The position numbers were made by a program, and so were the translations under genes. 64,000 nt of DNA, from the NCBI GenBank assembly GCA_009823505.1, contig VZQC01013712.1:1557757-1621756 (forward strand), in the 5' to 3' direction. This document shows, piece after piece, positions 1-11,224 of the stretch. The stretch's first letter is position 1. Each line of letters starts with the position of its first letter. Under the pieces are notes generated by a model that was not told the DNA's origin, searched no databases, and saw only the letters and a list, made by a program, of their open reading frames with translations. This stretch comes from Rhizomys pruinosus. Its lineage: Eukaryota; Chordata; Mammalia; Rodentia; Spalacidae.

Positions 1-1610
1 TTTTGCTTTTCCATATGAACTTAAGGATTTTTTTCTAAGACTGTGAAAAAGCTCATGGGGTTTTTGATTGGGATTGCATTGAATGTGTATATTAATTTGG
101 GTAGAATGGACATCTTATTATGTTAATTTTTCCAATCCACTAGCATGGGAGGTCTTTCCATGTTTTGATGTCATTTTCAATCTCCTTCTTCAGGGTTTTA
201 AATTTTTTGTTGTAAAGGTCTTTGGTATCTTTGGTTAGGTTTATTCCTAGATATTTTATTTATATTTGGGCTACTGTGATGGGAAAGGTCTCCTTGTATT
301 CCTTATCCAGCTGCTTATTGTTGGTATAAAGAAAGGCTACTGATTTTTCTAGGTTTATTTTGTATCCTGCCACTTTACTGAAACTTTTAATCATTTCTAA
401 GAGTTTTCTGGTGGAATTTTTAGCATCCATTAGGTAAACATCATATCATCTGCAAAAAGGGATAGTTTTACTTCCTCCTTTCCAATTAGTACTCCTTTAA
501 TTTCACTTTCTGGCCTTATTGCCCTAGCAAACATTTCAAGCACTATATTGAAGAAGAGTGGTGATAGTAGACAGCCTTGCTGTGTTCCTGCCTTTAAGGG
601 GATGCTTCCAACTTTTCTCCATTTAGGATGATGTTGGCTGTGGGTTTCTTGTATATGGCTTTGATTACATTGAGGAATGATCCCTCTGGTCCAATTCCCT
701 TTAGGACGTTAAGCATGAAGGGATGCTGGATTTTGTTGAAAGCTTTTTCTGCATCAATTGAGATGATAATGTGTGTTTTGTCCTTCAGTCCATTTATGTG
801 TTTTATGATATTTATTGATTTACAAATATTGAACCATTCCTTCATGTCTGGTATGAATCCAACCTGGTCATGATGAATGATCTTTTTATATAGGTCTGTA
901 TGCAATTTGCAAGTATTTTGTTGAGCATTATTGCATCTGTGTTCATTAATGATATGGGTCTATAGTTTTCTTTCTTGTTTGTGTCTTTACCTGGTATTAG
1001 AGTGATGCTGGCTTCATAGAAGGAATTTGGGATGTTTCCCGCTGTTTGCATCCTCCTGAAAAGTTTGAGTAATGGTTGTAAGACCGCTTTAAATGTTTTA
1101 TAGAATTCTGCTATGAAACTATCTGGGCCTGGGCTTTTTTTAGTTGGGAGGCTTTTTATTACATCTTAAATTTCCTCAAATATTATGGGTCTGTTTAAGC
1201 TGTCAATCTCTTTTTGGTTAAGCTTTGTTGGTTCCCAGGATTTCAGATATTCATCCATTTCTCTTAGGTTTTCAAATTTAGTAAAGTATAGGTTTTTGAA
1301 GTATTCTCATACGATTGTCTGGATGTTTTCTTTATCTGTTGTGATGTTTCCCCTTTCATCATGAATGCTATTGATTTGGAGTTTATCTTTCTTTTTTTGG
1401 AGTTGATCTTTCTTTCTTTTGGTTAACTGGGCTAGAGATCTGTTTATTTTGTTTATCTTTTCAAAGAACCAGCATTGGATTCATTGATTTTTTTTTTTTG
1501 TATTGTTTAATTTTGAATTCTGCTCTGATTTTTTTTTATTTCTTCCTGTCTGTTGGACTTAGGGTTTATTTGTTGTTGTCTCTCAAGTGTTTTATCTAAA
1601 GTGTTATATC
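1..1610 (-). mobile_element. L1 ORF2 fragment, antisense, continues past window start
   Basis: The minus strand encodes pieces of an L1 ORF2 reverse transcriptase. The segment at 594-905 reads [19 protein letters not shown], the palm region with the first catalytic Asp, and ends [10 protein letters not shown]. The segment at 842-1051 contains [20 protein letters not shown], the conserved start of the RT domain. Frames are broken several times, so it is dead. The left end runs off the window towards the thumb and 3' end. The right boundary is approximate, and the sequence changes character before the GC-rich tandem repeat. Confidence 0.93.
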
Positions 1611-1635
1611 ATTTATTTGTTTTCTTTCTGGGGTG

Positions 1636-1935
1636 TGTGTGGCCTGGCTGTCCTATACACACATGCAGTTCCTCTCTATGGTTCTAGCATTGGGCAGCGG
1701 GTGCTGGGTTGGGCCTGCACAGGCCTGCATGCCAGTAAACACACCTGGGCAACTGGGCACAGAGTGTGTGCAGCCTGGCTGTCCTTCTATCTACTCACAC
1801 AGTTCCTCTCTATGGTTCTAGCATTGGGACACAGGTGCCTGGGACGAGCCCGCACAGGCCTGCATGCCAGAAAACCCACCTGGGCAACTGGGCACAGAGT
1901 GAGTGCAGTCTGCCTGTCCTTCTATCCAAGCACCT
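1636..1935. repeat. GC-rich tandem repeat, about 133-bp unit, 2.2 copies
   Basis: Two units share the same order of blocks: GCCTGGCTGTCC, then CTCTATGGTTCTAGCATTGG, then CAGGCCTGCATGCCAG, then CACCTGGGCAACTGGGCACA. The GCCTGGCTGTCC block starts near 1642 and 1773, and a third partial unit starts near 1908 (GTCTGCCTGTCC). Spacing is therefore about 131-135 bp. The array is much richer in G+C than the L1 on its left or the AT-rich DNA on its right. It resembles the monomer arrays of rodent L1 5' regions in style, but that assignment is inference. Confidence 0.8.
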
Positions 1936-2640
1936 TCATTTATTTTTATTCATTTTAACACCTAACAGACTCAATTCACATGCTGGTCTATGTCATTTGA
2001 CTCTGTTAAAGTCTCTGTTATTCATAAACTTCTACTACCATGGGCATACCAAAGCCACTAAAGCTCCATCCCAGTCCCAACATACCTGATAAATCAAATT
2101 CTTTACCATCTCTTGGATGGTAAAGGAATCTCAATTGGCCTGGTGAATTAGCTACCAAGCAACTTTTTTAATCTTTAGGTATCTTTACTATTATATTTTT
2201 CTCTTTCCTCTCTGACTCTTTCCATGAGTTCTAAGTGTTTGGATCTTTGAAAAGATTCTTTAGCACAAATAAAACCTGTACACTTTTTTCCTTGTATCCT
2301 GACAACTATAAGAAGTTTCAAGACTGCATCCCCATCTAGTTCCTTTTTGACATGCATTCTCACTGAGCAACTTATTCAGGTTTAGACACATTTTTTACCA
2401 TATCTAGCAATGCGCACACAAATTCTGGGCCATTTTACTCTCCTGCTATTATCCATGCTCTGGCCTCCAAGAAAAAAGAGGCTAAGCAGGTAGTTATTAA
2501 CTATTTGCCAGAAACTTAAAATATGTATGGTGTTATGAAAGGATATAAAATCATAAAAGACTACCTTTGGCCTATAGGAATTTTTATTGATTCAAGGTGA
2601 TAATGTAGGTATGCTCATCTCCATAATATAAAAGAAAGTG
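1936..2640. other. No gene recognised; unique-looking DNA
   Basis: Mixed-composition DNA without a recognisable repeat. A 62-codon minus-strand frame at 2175-2363 is charged (ELMERVREEREKYNSKD near its end) and looks a little like real protein. I cannot match it to a family and it lacks context, so I do not call it a gene. It could be a worn retrocopy. Confidence 0.5.
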
Positions 2641-2654
2641 TAGTATGATTTTTT

Positions 2655-2830
2655 TTATTTCTACAGCACACACTTACTGAGTGCCTCCTATATGCTAGAG
2701 TTCTGAGGTAAGAGATGATGAAGAATTCAGGAGATACTAGTCATAGTTTACACAGTCAAAAAGGAAATCGATTAAACAAGCAATTACTAAACATTGTGTT
2801 GAGTGGCATGGTAAGGGGAAGGAACTCAGA
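2655..2830. repeat. Possible ancient MIR/L2-type fragment
   Basis: ACACTTACTGAGTGCCTCCT at 2668 followed by ATATGCTAGAGTTCTGAGGT has the pattern common in old mammalian MIR and L2 copies (a 'tactgagtgcctactatgtgc' type motif). Too decayed to assign with confidence. Confidence 0.35.
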
Positions 2831-3066
2831 AATATGGTATAAAGTTGAAACTTAATTCCTCAAGTATATTTCCTACTGGAACAGTGTGCCAGAAACTAAA
2901 ACCAGGATGTCTTGAGATTCAGAGAGCTGAAAAGAAATCAAAGTCAGCAAGCAAGAAAGATGCATATAAAGAATTAAAAATTCAGTAAAAGTGAAGAGAA
3001 GCCTGCAAATAAAAGAGCAACAAGATATGAATGATCAGTGGGAATTGGCACTGCATGTCTTGTACA
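2831..3066. other. No feature recognised
   Basis: AT-rich unique-looking DNA between the possible MIR/L2 relic and the hairpin. Confidence 0.5.
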
Positions 3067-3116
3067 GCATGTTACAAATTCTGGGCTTTATCTACAGCCC
3101 AGAATTTGTAACATGC
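3067..3116. repeat. Perfect 21-bp inverted repeat with 8-nt loop
   Basis: The left arm 3067-3087 begins GCATGTTACAAATTC. The right arm 3096-3116 is its exact reverse complement. The spacer is TTATCTAC. All 21 pairs match. The stem is shorter than a normal microRNA precursor and perfectly paired, so a local template-switch palindrome is more likely than an RNA gene. Confidence 0.9.
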
Positions 3117-4304
3117 CCACACATAAAACTACACCTTAAAACTAGCTTCTACATCAGGAATGTACTGCAAGGCAGAAGAGCACAGTGTGTTCTGACCTTT
3201 TGTTCAGTGAAAGGAATAAAGGATTAAAGCAGGCATATGCAAGATAAATTCTGAAGGTAAAGTTGACAGGGTTTCATGATGAATTAGATATTGGTGTAGA
3301 AGTGGTAAAGCACATGTTCAGGGCTCTAGCTTGAGCAATTGAGTAAATGGTGATGCCTTTTGATGAGATGAAATGCAATTGTTCAAAACCCAGAGTTTAG
3401 TAACCACTGATTCCTTCCAACACTACCATTTAATGACTCATAATCCCTAGAAGTTCATTTAACAAGCATTGAGAGTCACTGGATGTTTTAGGCGAGTGAC
3501 AGTATCAAAGCTGTTTTAGCAAGTTATGTGGGAAATATTGGAAGTACAAAAGGGAATAGTTCAATCATGGAAAACTGAAATAAGTTTATCGAGAGTGTCA
3601 GATTCTGGTAACAGTGAAAGGATCCTATGCAACTCAGACTTCAACTGGATGGGTCAGCTAGCATCTTTAGACAAGTCCTGCTTCAGCTCAGAAGGTTTAT
3701 TTGCCCCATCTTCTCATCCTGGGAGGATTTTCAGGAAGTTGAATCAAAACCCTTTTTTTCCCCTGACACAACAAATATAAACCACAAGATATAATGCCTC
3801 TGAGAGGAGGGTATTATTATTTATACTGTGATAAATAGATGACGAATCAATTGCTTCAAAGGGATGAATCATGGAGAGGAAGCATATGTTAATGTGTTAC
3901 ATATAATGAATGCTTGGAGAGGTCACAAGCAAAGTAGTAGGGCTCAAATAATATCAAAGAAAAAACAACCACTTTTATATCCATGGCTATTTTTGTTTCA
4001 ATCTTTTTCAAATGAAAATTTAAAATAAAAATAATGGGGCATCATGTGAAACTTGATTGATTAGGTACTGTTTTCTAACATTTTTGGATGAAATTCTCAT
4101 AACTATACATTTGTGAGAGTTGCAAAATTTGGAGGTTTAAGGGATAGCTGTATACATGTATAAAATCACATAATATTAAAAAGAAACTGCATTTTCTTTT
4201 ATTTTACTCATTAAACAAGTAAAACTACAACACAAGTATAGACCTTGAAAAAGCTGTGTAATTACAGGGTGCTGGGACTGTGAATTTTGAGTCTGGATAT
4301 CTTT
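3117..4304. other. No gene recognised; unique AT-rich DNA
   Basis: No repeat family or protein similarity is visible. Open frames here (for example 3526-3780 plus) have no recognisable domain, and the composition fits chance. Confidence 0.55.
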
Positions 4305-4412
4305 TTTTTGTTTGTTGGCTTGGTCTTTTTGAGACAGGGTCTCCCTTTAGTCTCAGATGGCCTAGAACTGGCTATGTAGACCAGGCTGGCCTTGAACTCA
4401 CAGAATTTCTAA
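4305..4412 (-). mobile_element. B1 SINE fragment, antisense
   Basis: Reverse-strand B1 right end and body: TTTTTGAGACAGGGTCTCCC, then TAGACCAGGCTGGCCTTGAA. Truncated after CTCACAGAATT, so the 7SL-like 5' third is missing. Confidence 0.85.
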
Positions 4413-5105
4413 AGTTACTGTTATAGAAAAAATCACTAGACCAGCAGCTTAAGTCAGGCAAGGAGAAGGAATTTAAGTTTACTCTAGCATGACAGACACA
4501 TGGAAACTTCCATAAAGGAAGCAGCCCCCTCAAGGTTTTTTTTTGGGGGGGGGGAGCTTTTATAATGCATGTGATGAATGCAAGCAAATAACCAAAGAAA
4601 ATAGTAATTTAACAAGTGGTTCACAGGTCACAAAGTTTACAGGAATGTGGAAGCTTTGGGAAACAAAGACTTCTATCCTGGGTAACCTCAAGAGGCCCAG
4701 GGGAAAGAGTCCTGTTTGCCTCCCCCATTTCTCTCTCCTTGCTCAAAGCTTTTTTTGTTCAAAAGTTTTTTAATTACCATTGCATTGCAGGCTCTTTTAG
4801 CAAGCATTTGATGTGTTTTTCTGTTTTATGGAAACTTTCTCCTTAAATGGTGGCCTGGTGTACCACATTGACATAAATGGTCTGCGTATGACTAAGGTAT
4901 TAATTTTGATTCCCTCAGTAATTGAGTGATGGCAGCCTCCTTGTGTTATACCAGTTTGGTAGACAAATAAATATAATTTTCAACATGTACTATTGCTTGC
5001 CAAAGTTAGCAAGCTTAGAAGTTACATTATTTTATGCTTTTTTTCTTCTATGGGAGTCTTTATGATGAAAATAAGTCATTCATACATCATATATAGCAGG
5101 TATCA
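4413..5105. other. No gene recognised
   Basis: Unique-looking DNA with a T8G10 homopolymer junction around 4539-4556. No family recognised. Confidence 0.5.
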
Positions 5106-5107
5106 CT

Positions 5108-5275
5108 GTCACAAATGTATGTCGTTGAACTCATTTAATCCCACAACAACTCTATGAAATGCTGGCTATTAATATCACTCTTTTATAAATGAAGGTAAAT
5201 AGAAAGGTTAAAATTTAAAGTCACTAAGTGGTCAATAATTGGAAGAGTAGGATGTAAAACTCATGATGTCTGGCT
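5108..5275 (-). repeat. MIR SINE relic, antisense
   Basis: The plus strand carries the reversed MIR core: ACTCATTTAATCCCACAACA, then a 'tataaatgaaggtaaatagaaagg' type stretch and GTCACTAAGTGG. These correspond to the MIR blocks gttgtgaggattaaatgag and cctctctgtgcctcagtttc read on the minus strand. Strongly diverged, as expected of this mammal-wide family. Confidence 0.6.
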
Positions 5276-5279
5276 CCAT

Positions 5280-6610
5280 ATTTTTCATTTTTTTTACCCT
5301 GAGATATTTATGAACAAAAATAATCTGGAATCCAGTACAAGAAATATTTTCATGTGATATATAGCATATAAAGATGAACTGCTTTTATTTCTAGAATTAT
5401 AAGAACCCTAGTTCCCATATGATAACTCTCGGTAATAAGCATGCCTACAACATAGTACACGTTAAAGAGCAGTAAGTTCTCCCTGGCAATGATTACAAGC
5501 AATTAAAAGTTATATTGCCATATCTTGTATAGGGATGGAAACATCCAACATTTTTCTTTGTAACAAGAAATGTGGTTGGTGAAGATACAGAAAATAGATT
5601 ACCAGGTGAGCTTTCTGGATCCAAAATGTGGCAGAATTCAGCTATCGCTGGAATCTTTTTTTGACTGCTTATGTCACCATTTCCCAGAAGATAAGAATTT
5701 ACTGTTTATGCCAACTTGTAATTTGTTAGGGCTAGCTCTTCTGTGCTGTGGGGCTGTGTGCTAGACGAGTATGTCTGCTCTCTTCCCCACTGTAAGGAGA
5801 CTAAGAGCTCCTCCAAAAACTGAGTAGCCGTCATTTCCTGAGGCAAGTGCTCTGGTTGACTCAGGAGATCTTGTATAGCACTTTGGGCCTCTCAATTCTG
5901 ATGTCGGAAAACTGCTCTGGAGTTGATTAATTCATCTGCCATTACCGTGCTTGCAAGGAATTTACTTCTCCACACATCGCACTGTATTGACATATGTTCC
6001 AGTTGTTCAGAAAGCTGGGCTATGTTTTGACCCAGGGTTTCATTTTCTAAAATAAGCCGATTCTTCTCCCGGGATAGACATTCAAAGTGATACTGAAGAT
6101 CTTCTCCAACACAAGCCACCAGCAATTTTTTTTAGCTCACGATTTACTTCGGCCTGTACTCTGAGCTGGTTTGAAAGGCCTTCCCTGTGTTCGAGCAACC
6201 ACCTTTCAGAATTCTTAAGCTTTTCCAAAACATTCTTTACTTCTGAGAGTTCCTTCCTAGGTTCCTTATCTCCCTCTGACTGACTGAGTTCACCTTTATG
6301 AAAGCCTAGAGACCCAACCGTTGCATTTTTCCTGGGGATATAATGAGTTATAGCAGCCTTGGGAACAAATATTCTCACAGCTTCAACTTCCATTCCTTTT
6401 TCAGTAAGAAGATTCCCCGGCTGAAGAACTCCCGGGCTCTCAGAGGGAGCATTCTTCAGGGGATGCTGAAAGACAAGTGACTTTGTAGGCAGGGCTCCAG
6501 AGGAGATTTCAACAGACATGGGGGGGGGGGGTCCTTAGTTTTCATTTATCATTTGCTCTTCAGAGTGGGGTGAAGTGAGGCTGACTTTCATAACTTTATT
6601 TTTCCATGTG
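5280..6610 (-). pseudogene. Blzf1: Processed pseudogene of Blzf1 (golgin-45)
   Basis: Known role of the parent: BLZF1/golgin-45 is a coiled-coil Golgi matrix protein that binds GRASP55 and Rab2. Seen here: one uninterrupted, intronless minus-strand stretch, with coding homology from about 6607 to the terminal stop at 5462-5464. In order it shows a weak N-terminal match, a PSESPGVLQ block, KELSEVKNVLEKLKNSE, a coiled coil through AQLSEQLEHMSIQCDVWRSK, EELLVSLQWGREQTYS, and a C-terminal FHPYTRYGNITFNC block followed, after a shift, by NHCQGELTAL. Breaks: an extra A near 6125-6132 shifts frame after RELKK; TGA at 5892-5894 replaces an Arg codon; TAA at 5706-5708; an internal deletion near 5618-5630; an extra T near 5500. 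A T-rich run at 5280-5297 could be the decayed poly(A) tail. No flanking target duplication was identified. The lack of introns plus these breaks marks a dead retrocopy. Family identification rests on recognition, not a search. Confidence 0.92.
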
Positions 6611-6804
6611 ACACACTTAGAAACCTTTATTACATCTGTGCTGGGTAGTTCAGGGCACAGTCATGAGTGATTACTTCCTTTCAAGAGGGAGGTTCCAGCT
6701 CTGTAATAAGGAGGGACGCTGAGGACAGCAAAAATGCCAATCTTCCTGATCCTCCAGTCTTTGGTTTCTAAACCTTCAAGAATAGTCTTTATTTTATTAT
6801 TTAT
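6611..6804. other. No feature recognised
   Basis: May contain 5' UTR of the Blzf1 retrocopy on the minus strand, but no target duplication or boundary can be seen. Confidence 0.4.
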
Positions 6805-6962
6805 TTTTTTGTCTTTTCGAGTCTGGGTCTCCCTGTAGCCCCAGCTGGCCTAGAACTCTCTCTGTAGACAAGGCTGGCCTTGAACTCACATAGATCCAAC
6901 TACCTCTGCCTCCCAAGTGCTAGGATTATAGGCATGTCCATCATGACCTGGTCTTTTTTTTT
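6805..6962 (-). mobile_element. B1 SINE, antisense, near full length
   Basis: Reads GTCTGGGTCTCCCTGTAGCC, AGACAAGGCTGGCCTTGAAC, CTCCCAAGTGCTAGGATTAT and ends at the B1 head near 6950. A second T-run (6954-6969) lies just beyond the head. Confidence 0.9.
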
Positions 6963-6969
6963 TTTTTTT

Positions 6970-7560
6970 GTAACTAATCAAAATGCACTCCAAGACGTCC
7001 ACTGAAGAAACCTCTAGGGCTCTTCCTCCTGGGATTTCAGGCTGTTTCACTTCATGCCACCCTACCCCCTCAGCACCCAGCAACTCATAAACTTCCTCTC
7101 AAAGCCACCCCACCCCACCATCCTTCCACACACCTAGCTGCTTGCTCACAAGCACTTCTTATTACTCAGGGTTTCATTTCCAGAATGTGTTAAGGAAAAG
7201 GACCAACACTCTATGCTTGGTTAAATTGCAGACACACAGGCCTTGCAGGTGAAGACTCCATGAGCGAAACGTAGCAATGCTTACTTTAAAATTACCAGTA
7301 TTTGGAATGTAGCCGTGTATTGGCTTGAACTTCCAGGCACTTCACCAGAATTTTCAGCAACAAAAAATTAAAAGCTCTGGTAGGAAGCCACCAGAAATTG
7401 GCAGCCAAGGGCTAAGAACACAAGTAGAGAGAAATAAGTTGTTAGTTCAGAAATCTATTTAGGTTCAGAATTAGATGTTGCAGAGTTTCTGTTTTGAAAC
7501 AAGGTAAATAAAGAATGAGATTTAGGAGCGCGCCCAATTATCCTGCCAGATTAGTCAGCA
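6970..7560. other. No gene recognised
   Basis: Unique-looking DNA. No exon, RNA or repeat family recognised. Confidence 0.5.
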
Positions 7561-7819
7561 CCCCTCCCCCCATTGCCATTACTATTAACTTGAACCATAG
7601 ACCAACTAATTGGTAAATGATCAGAAAACAATAAAGCTACACAAACAATAAATCATAACCAAACTTCAATTCAACAAAAGCAGGTTAGAATTTCATACCC
7701 CAAACACAACCAATAAAAGAAGTCCATACACCAACATTATAGTGCAAAAACACAGGTAACATGAAAAACCAAGATAATTTGTTCCTACAAAATCCTGCCA
7801 GTCCTTTAGATGTGACCCA

Positions 7820-8611
7820 GTCATACCACTCCTGGGTATATATCCACAAGACTCACCACAGAGATACATGCTCAGGTATGTTTATTGCAGCTCTGTTCAC
7901 AATAGCAAAAAGCTGGAACCAACCCAAATGCCGGTCAACTGAGGAGTGGATAGAGAAAATGTGGTACATCTACACAATGGAGTTGTATGCAGCATTAAAA
8001 AAAAAATCAGGGGCTGGAGAGATGGCCTAGATAGATGGTTAAGAGCGCCGACTTCTCTTGCAGAGGACCCAGGTTCGATCCCCAGCACCCACATGGCATG
8101 GTGGCTGAGAACCGTCTTTGACTCCAGTTCCAGGGGAATCCAACACCCTCTTCTGACCTCTGTGGCATTGCACAAGCGCACAGGCCTACATGCAGACAGT
8201 ACATTCGTAGACATATAAACCAATCAATCAATCAATCAATAAATAAATAAATAAATATTTTCAAAAAGACATCATGAACTTTGCAGGTAAATGGATGGAA
8301 CTGGATGATATTATGTTAAGTGAAGTAACACAGTTCCAGTAAAACAAATGATGAATGGTATAGTTCATCTGTGGATGCTAGCGCCAATAACCTAATTGTA
8401 AGCATTTCTTGCTGGGAGTGATGCATATTGGAAAGAACAACATCACCAACAACAGAGGGGACTGCATCAAAGAACTGACTGAAAGGGTGAATCTGGTGGG
8501 GTGGGGGGGTTGGGAAGGGGGCACGGGTCTGGATTTGATTTGTAACATAATCTTGTACAAAAAATATATGTAAAACAATAAATTTAAAAAAATCAAGTAA
8601 AGTTGAAAAAA
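7820..8611 (+). mobile_element. 5'-truncated L1 (ORF2 C-terminus plus 3' UTR) nested in host L1
   Basis: Begins in ORF2 at CCAGTCATACCACTCCTGGG and continues through WIEKMWYIYTMELYAALKKK. It is interrupted by a B2, resumes at GACATCATGAACTTTGCAGG, passes the G-rich 3' UTR (8490-8525) and ends in an A-rich tail. AGATGTG occurs at both edges (7818 region and 8614 region) and fits a short target duplication. Confidence 0.85.
8010..8262 (+). mobile_element. B2-superfamily SINE (B3-like) with altered A box
   Basis: Head GGGGCTGGAGAGATGGCCTA, B box GGTTCGATCCC, body CTCCAGTTCCAGGGGAATCC, tail of AATC and AAAT repeats at 8221-8256. The A box is disrupted: five extra bases (ATAGA) lie between GATGGCCTAG and TGGTTAAGAG compared with its sister copies at 11984 and 58580. 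Confidence 0.95.
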
Positions 8612-8712
8612 AAAGATGTGTTGTACAATGAAAAGTACACATAGGAACCCTAGGGAACAGGACTAAAAGAATAATCATAAACATGATTAAAGACTTTAAG
8701 GACTTTAAAGAA

Positions 8713-8936
8713 CACAATTGGTCTTCTTTAGGGGAGTGACTCTAGATAGGTAGAGAAGTCTCCACTGGATGGACTCATTCTAAGGAACATCTGGGATATG
8801 AGCGTGACTTGATAGGCCTTGTCATATATAACAGAATGCATGAAATCTGGCAGGGGGGACAATGGGGGTGCAGATAGGGAAGGGGGTATAAATGTGATCA
8901 AGAAGCATTTTAAGAAATACACAAAATTCTGTAAAA
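8713..8936 (+). mobile_element. L1 3' UTR end nested in host L1
   Basis: GGAGAAGTCTCCACTGGATGG-like start region, G-rich tract CAGGGGGGACAATGGGGGTG, then GATCAAGAAGCATTTTAAG and the terminal ACAAAATTCTGTAAAAATTT of rodent L1 tails. Boundaries approximate. Confidence 0.65.
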
Positions 8937-9067
8937 ATTTTAATGAAGAACTGATAGTGGATAAGAATAAACTCTACTGAATCTCAAGATAAACATAGAT
9001 ATAGATGAATGCAATGGGAAAAAATTCAAGATTTGAAAATTGAATTCTTGAAAAAGGATAGAAATGT

Positions 9068-9300
9068 TGAAGAAGTGGCTGAAGATCATGCTCAGCAGTT
9101 AAGAGCACTGGGCCTGCTCTTGCAGAGGACCTAGGTTCATTTCCCAGCACCCACATGGCATCTAATAAATGTCTGTAACTCCAGTTTCAGGGGGATCCAA
9201 CACTTTCTTCTTACCTCTATGGGCATGGCAAGACACAGGTGCACCCATATATTTGTAGACACTCATACACATGAAGTAAAAATAATAAAATATTTTTAAA
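9068..9300 (+). mobile_element. B2-superfamily SINE, diverged
   Basis: CTCAGCAGTTAAGAGCACTG, CTTGCAGAGGACCTAGGTTC, CCCAGCACCCACATGGC, CTCATACACATGAAGTAAAA. The A box is weak and the head is missing, so this is an older copy. Confidence 0.88.
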
Positions 9301-9494
9301 AGACATATTAAAAAAACTCAAGGTGAAATGAAGAAGGAATTGAAAATCTTAATAAGCTTATTTGAAACAATAGAAGAAACCCTCATAAACAGAATAAATA
9401 CAATGGAAACCTGGATCTCAAGGCCAGAAGATAATGCTGTAGAATTGGACTGGTAAAGCAAAGAACATTAACAAGCTTAAAAAAAACACAGGAA

Positions 9495-11094
9495 CATGGA
9501 AAAGATGTATGGAGACCGCACTTGCAAGTATACAGATGGTCTCTGGGATGCCAGAGAGTGTTACCAAAGACCACTAAACCAATAAAGCAAATATAGGTCT
9601 CCTTGAGTCAAGCAAGACTCCTCCGTCAGCACCAGCTACACCTCATCTGCCTGGAAATACTGTGCAGCAGTGGCAGCCATATGTCTGTATATCCCAAATC
9701 TAATTGGTATTGGCTCTCTCCTTCTGGGCTCCCCCACGGCTGATGTCAACAGCTTACATCCTCTAATGGTTATGGAGTGGTTATAAACCCACGAGGACCC
9801 GCCATACTTGACAGAAGAAAATGTCAGATCCATTGATTGACCATCCATCCAACATCTGTGTCTATACCAAAGTAACCTACCCATAACATAGTATGTTTTA
9901 TACCCCATAATCTTATTTTTGTCTTCATTAGGAGGATCATAAGCTATATATTATAACTGTTTAAATACTAAAATATCTAATTCATGTGCTTCATCGATTA
10001 GATCGAAAGGTTAAGCCTGGACACGCTGGATGGCCCATGAAAGAAAACAGCCCAGAATCTGACTAGAGACCAAGACATCAGCTCCAAGAAAGTAGAAGTG
10101 TTTTGCTTCTATCCACCTTGTGCCCCTTTTATTACTCTGGGTTTTTCTGTCGCAGCTAGTGGAACAATCTGCGGAAGAGGGGGCGTGGTATTGAATGTAA
10201 GGGCTTCATTGGGGTTAATTGGTGAAACTACAACAATATAGGACTGGATCACATCTTTGATCCAACTTGATTGAACCTAATAGCCCCCCCTTTCAGGATG
10301 GTGGGACCATGACTGTGTGGGTTTGGGCACAACTGCCTTGCAATTGTGTATATACATGAAGGATTGCTTGTACTCACAAATTATACCTTTTTAAAAAAAT
10401 GAAACAACACAAAACAAAAACGCAGGAAGAAAGATGCAGAGAAATTTGGCAGACATGCACCTCTGCGAGTGGTGAGGGTGTGGGGTGGGGGAAGGAAGGG
10501 GATATATGCTGAAATGAATTGGAAATGATGTATCAAATACACAAAGCATCATATAAAATCAAATTTAAAAAAATAAACTTGAGATTTAGTAAAAGACAAA
10601 AAGAAAAAAAAAAAAAACAACACAAGAGGTATCAATAGGACAATGTGCTTACTGGATTTCATTGGGTGACACATGGGAGGGAAGACCCCAAGTGGAGCAA
10701 AAGTGCAGGGATTGATGGTTGTTTGGGATGCCAAGGGGAAATTACAGAGCACCTCCTTAAGGAAAACACTGACATCCTATTAGGGGAAAAATCCTCCAAT
10801 TCAGACTGATTATGGTAGTTGTATGCTGATTAATGTAATATATATATATATATATATCCTATTATATTATATTAGTATATATGTATATATACTATAGCAA
10901 TATAAGTTGGAGAGAACAACAAAAGAACTGAAAGAAAAAAAACTCTGGAAAGACTCAGAAAAAGATGCAGGACATGTAAAGCAGTGTGCAAGGACTTGGG
11001 TGGAGTGGGGGACATGGAAAGGGAAGTGACTCTGGATTCGATTGAAATGATGTATGACTTATGGAAAAAGTTTAATAACAATAAAAAATTTTTG
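9495..11094 (+). mobile_element. Block of L1 3' ends inserted in host ORF1, with 12-bp target duplication
   Basis: AAAACACAGGAA is present at 9483-9494 and 11095-11106, flanking the block exactly where host ORF1 is interrupted. Inside are two L1 3' UTR ends. The one at about 9560-10612 contains CTGTGTGGGTTTGGGCACAA and ends at ATACACAAAGCATC plus an A run. The other, about 10620-11094, contains GAGAGAACAACAAAAGAACT and ends at AATAAAAAATTTTT. The first is therefore probably nested in the second. A TA microsatellite lies at 10836-10890. Confidence 0.8.
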
Positions 11095-11224
11095 AAAACA
11101 CAGGAATTGAGTATGCAGGAAATGTGAGACACCATCAAAAGAACAAATCTAAGCATTATAGACATAGAGGAAGGAGAAGAATCTCGGGTTAATCAGATTG
11201 ATCAGCTCTTTAAGAGGACTATAT

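Noticed and set aside
1587..2089. Overlapping frames over the tandem repeat (123, 62 and 107 codons)
   Set aside because: Produced by the GC-rich repeat units; the same words recur in the translations and no domain is present.
3067..3116. Possible microRNA precursor or transcription terminator hairpin
   Set aside because: Perfect 21-bp stem with an 8-nt loop is too short for Drosha/Dicer substrates, and intrinsic terminators do not apply in a mammalian nuclear genome.
3526..3780. 84-codon frame in unique DNA
   Set aside because: No domain, no splice signals, composition of random AT-rich DNA.
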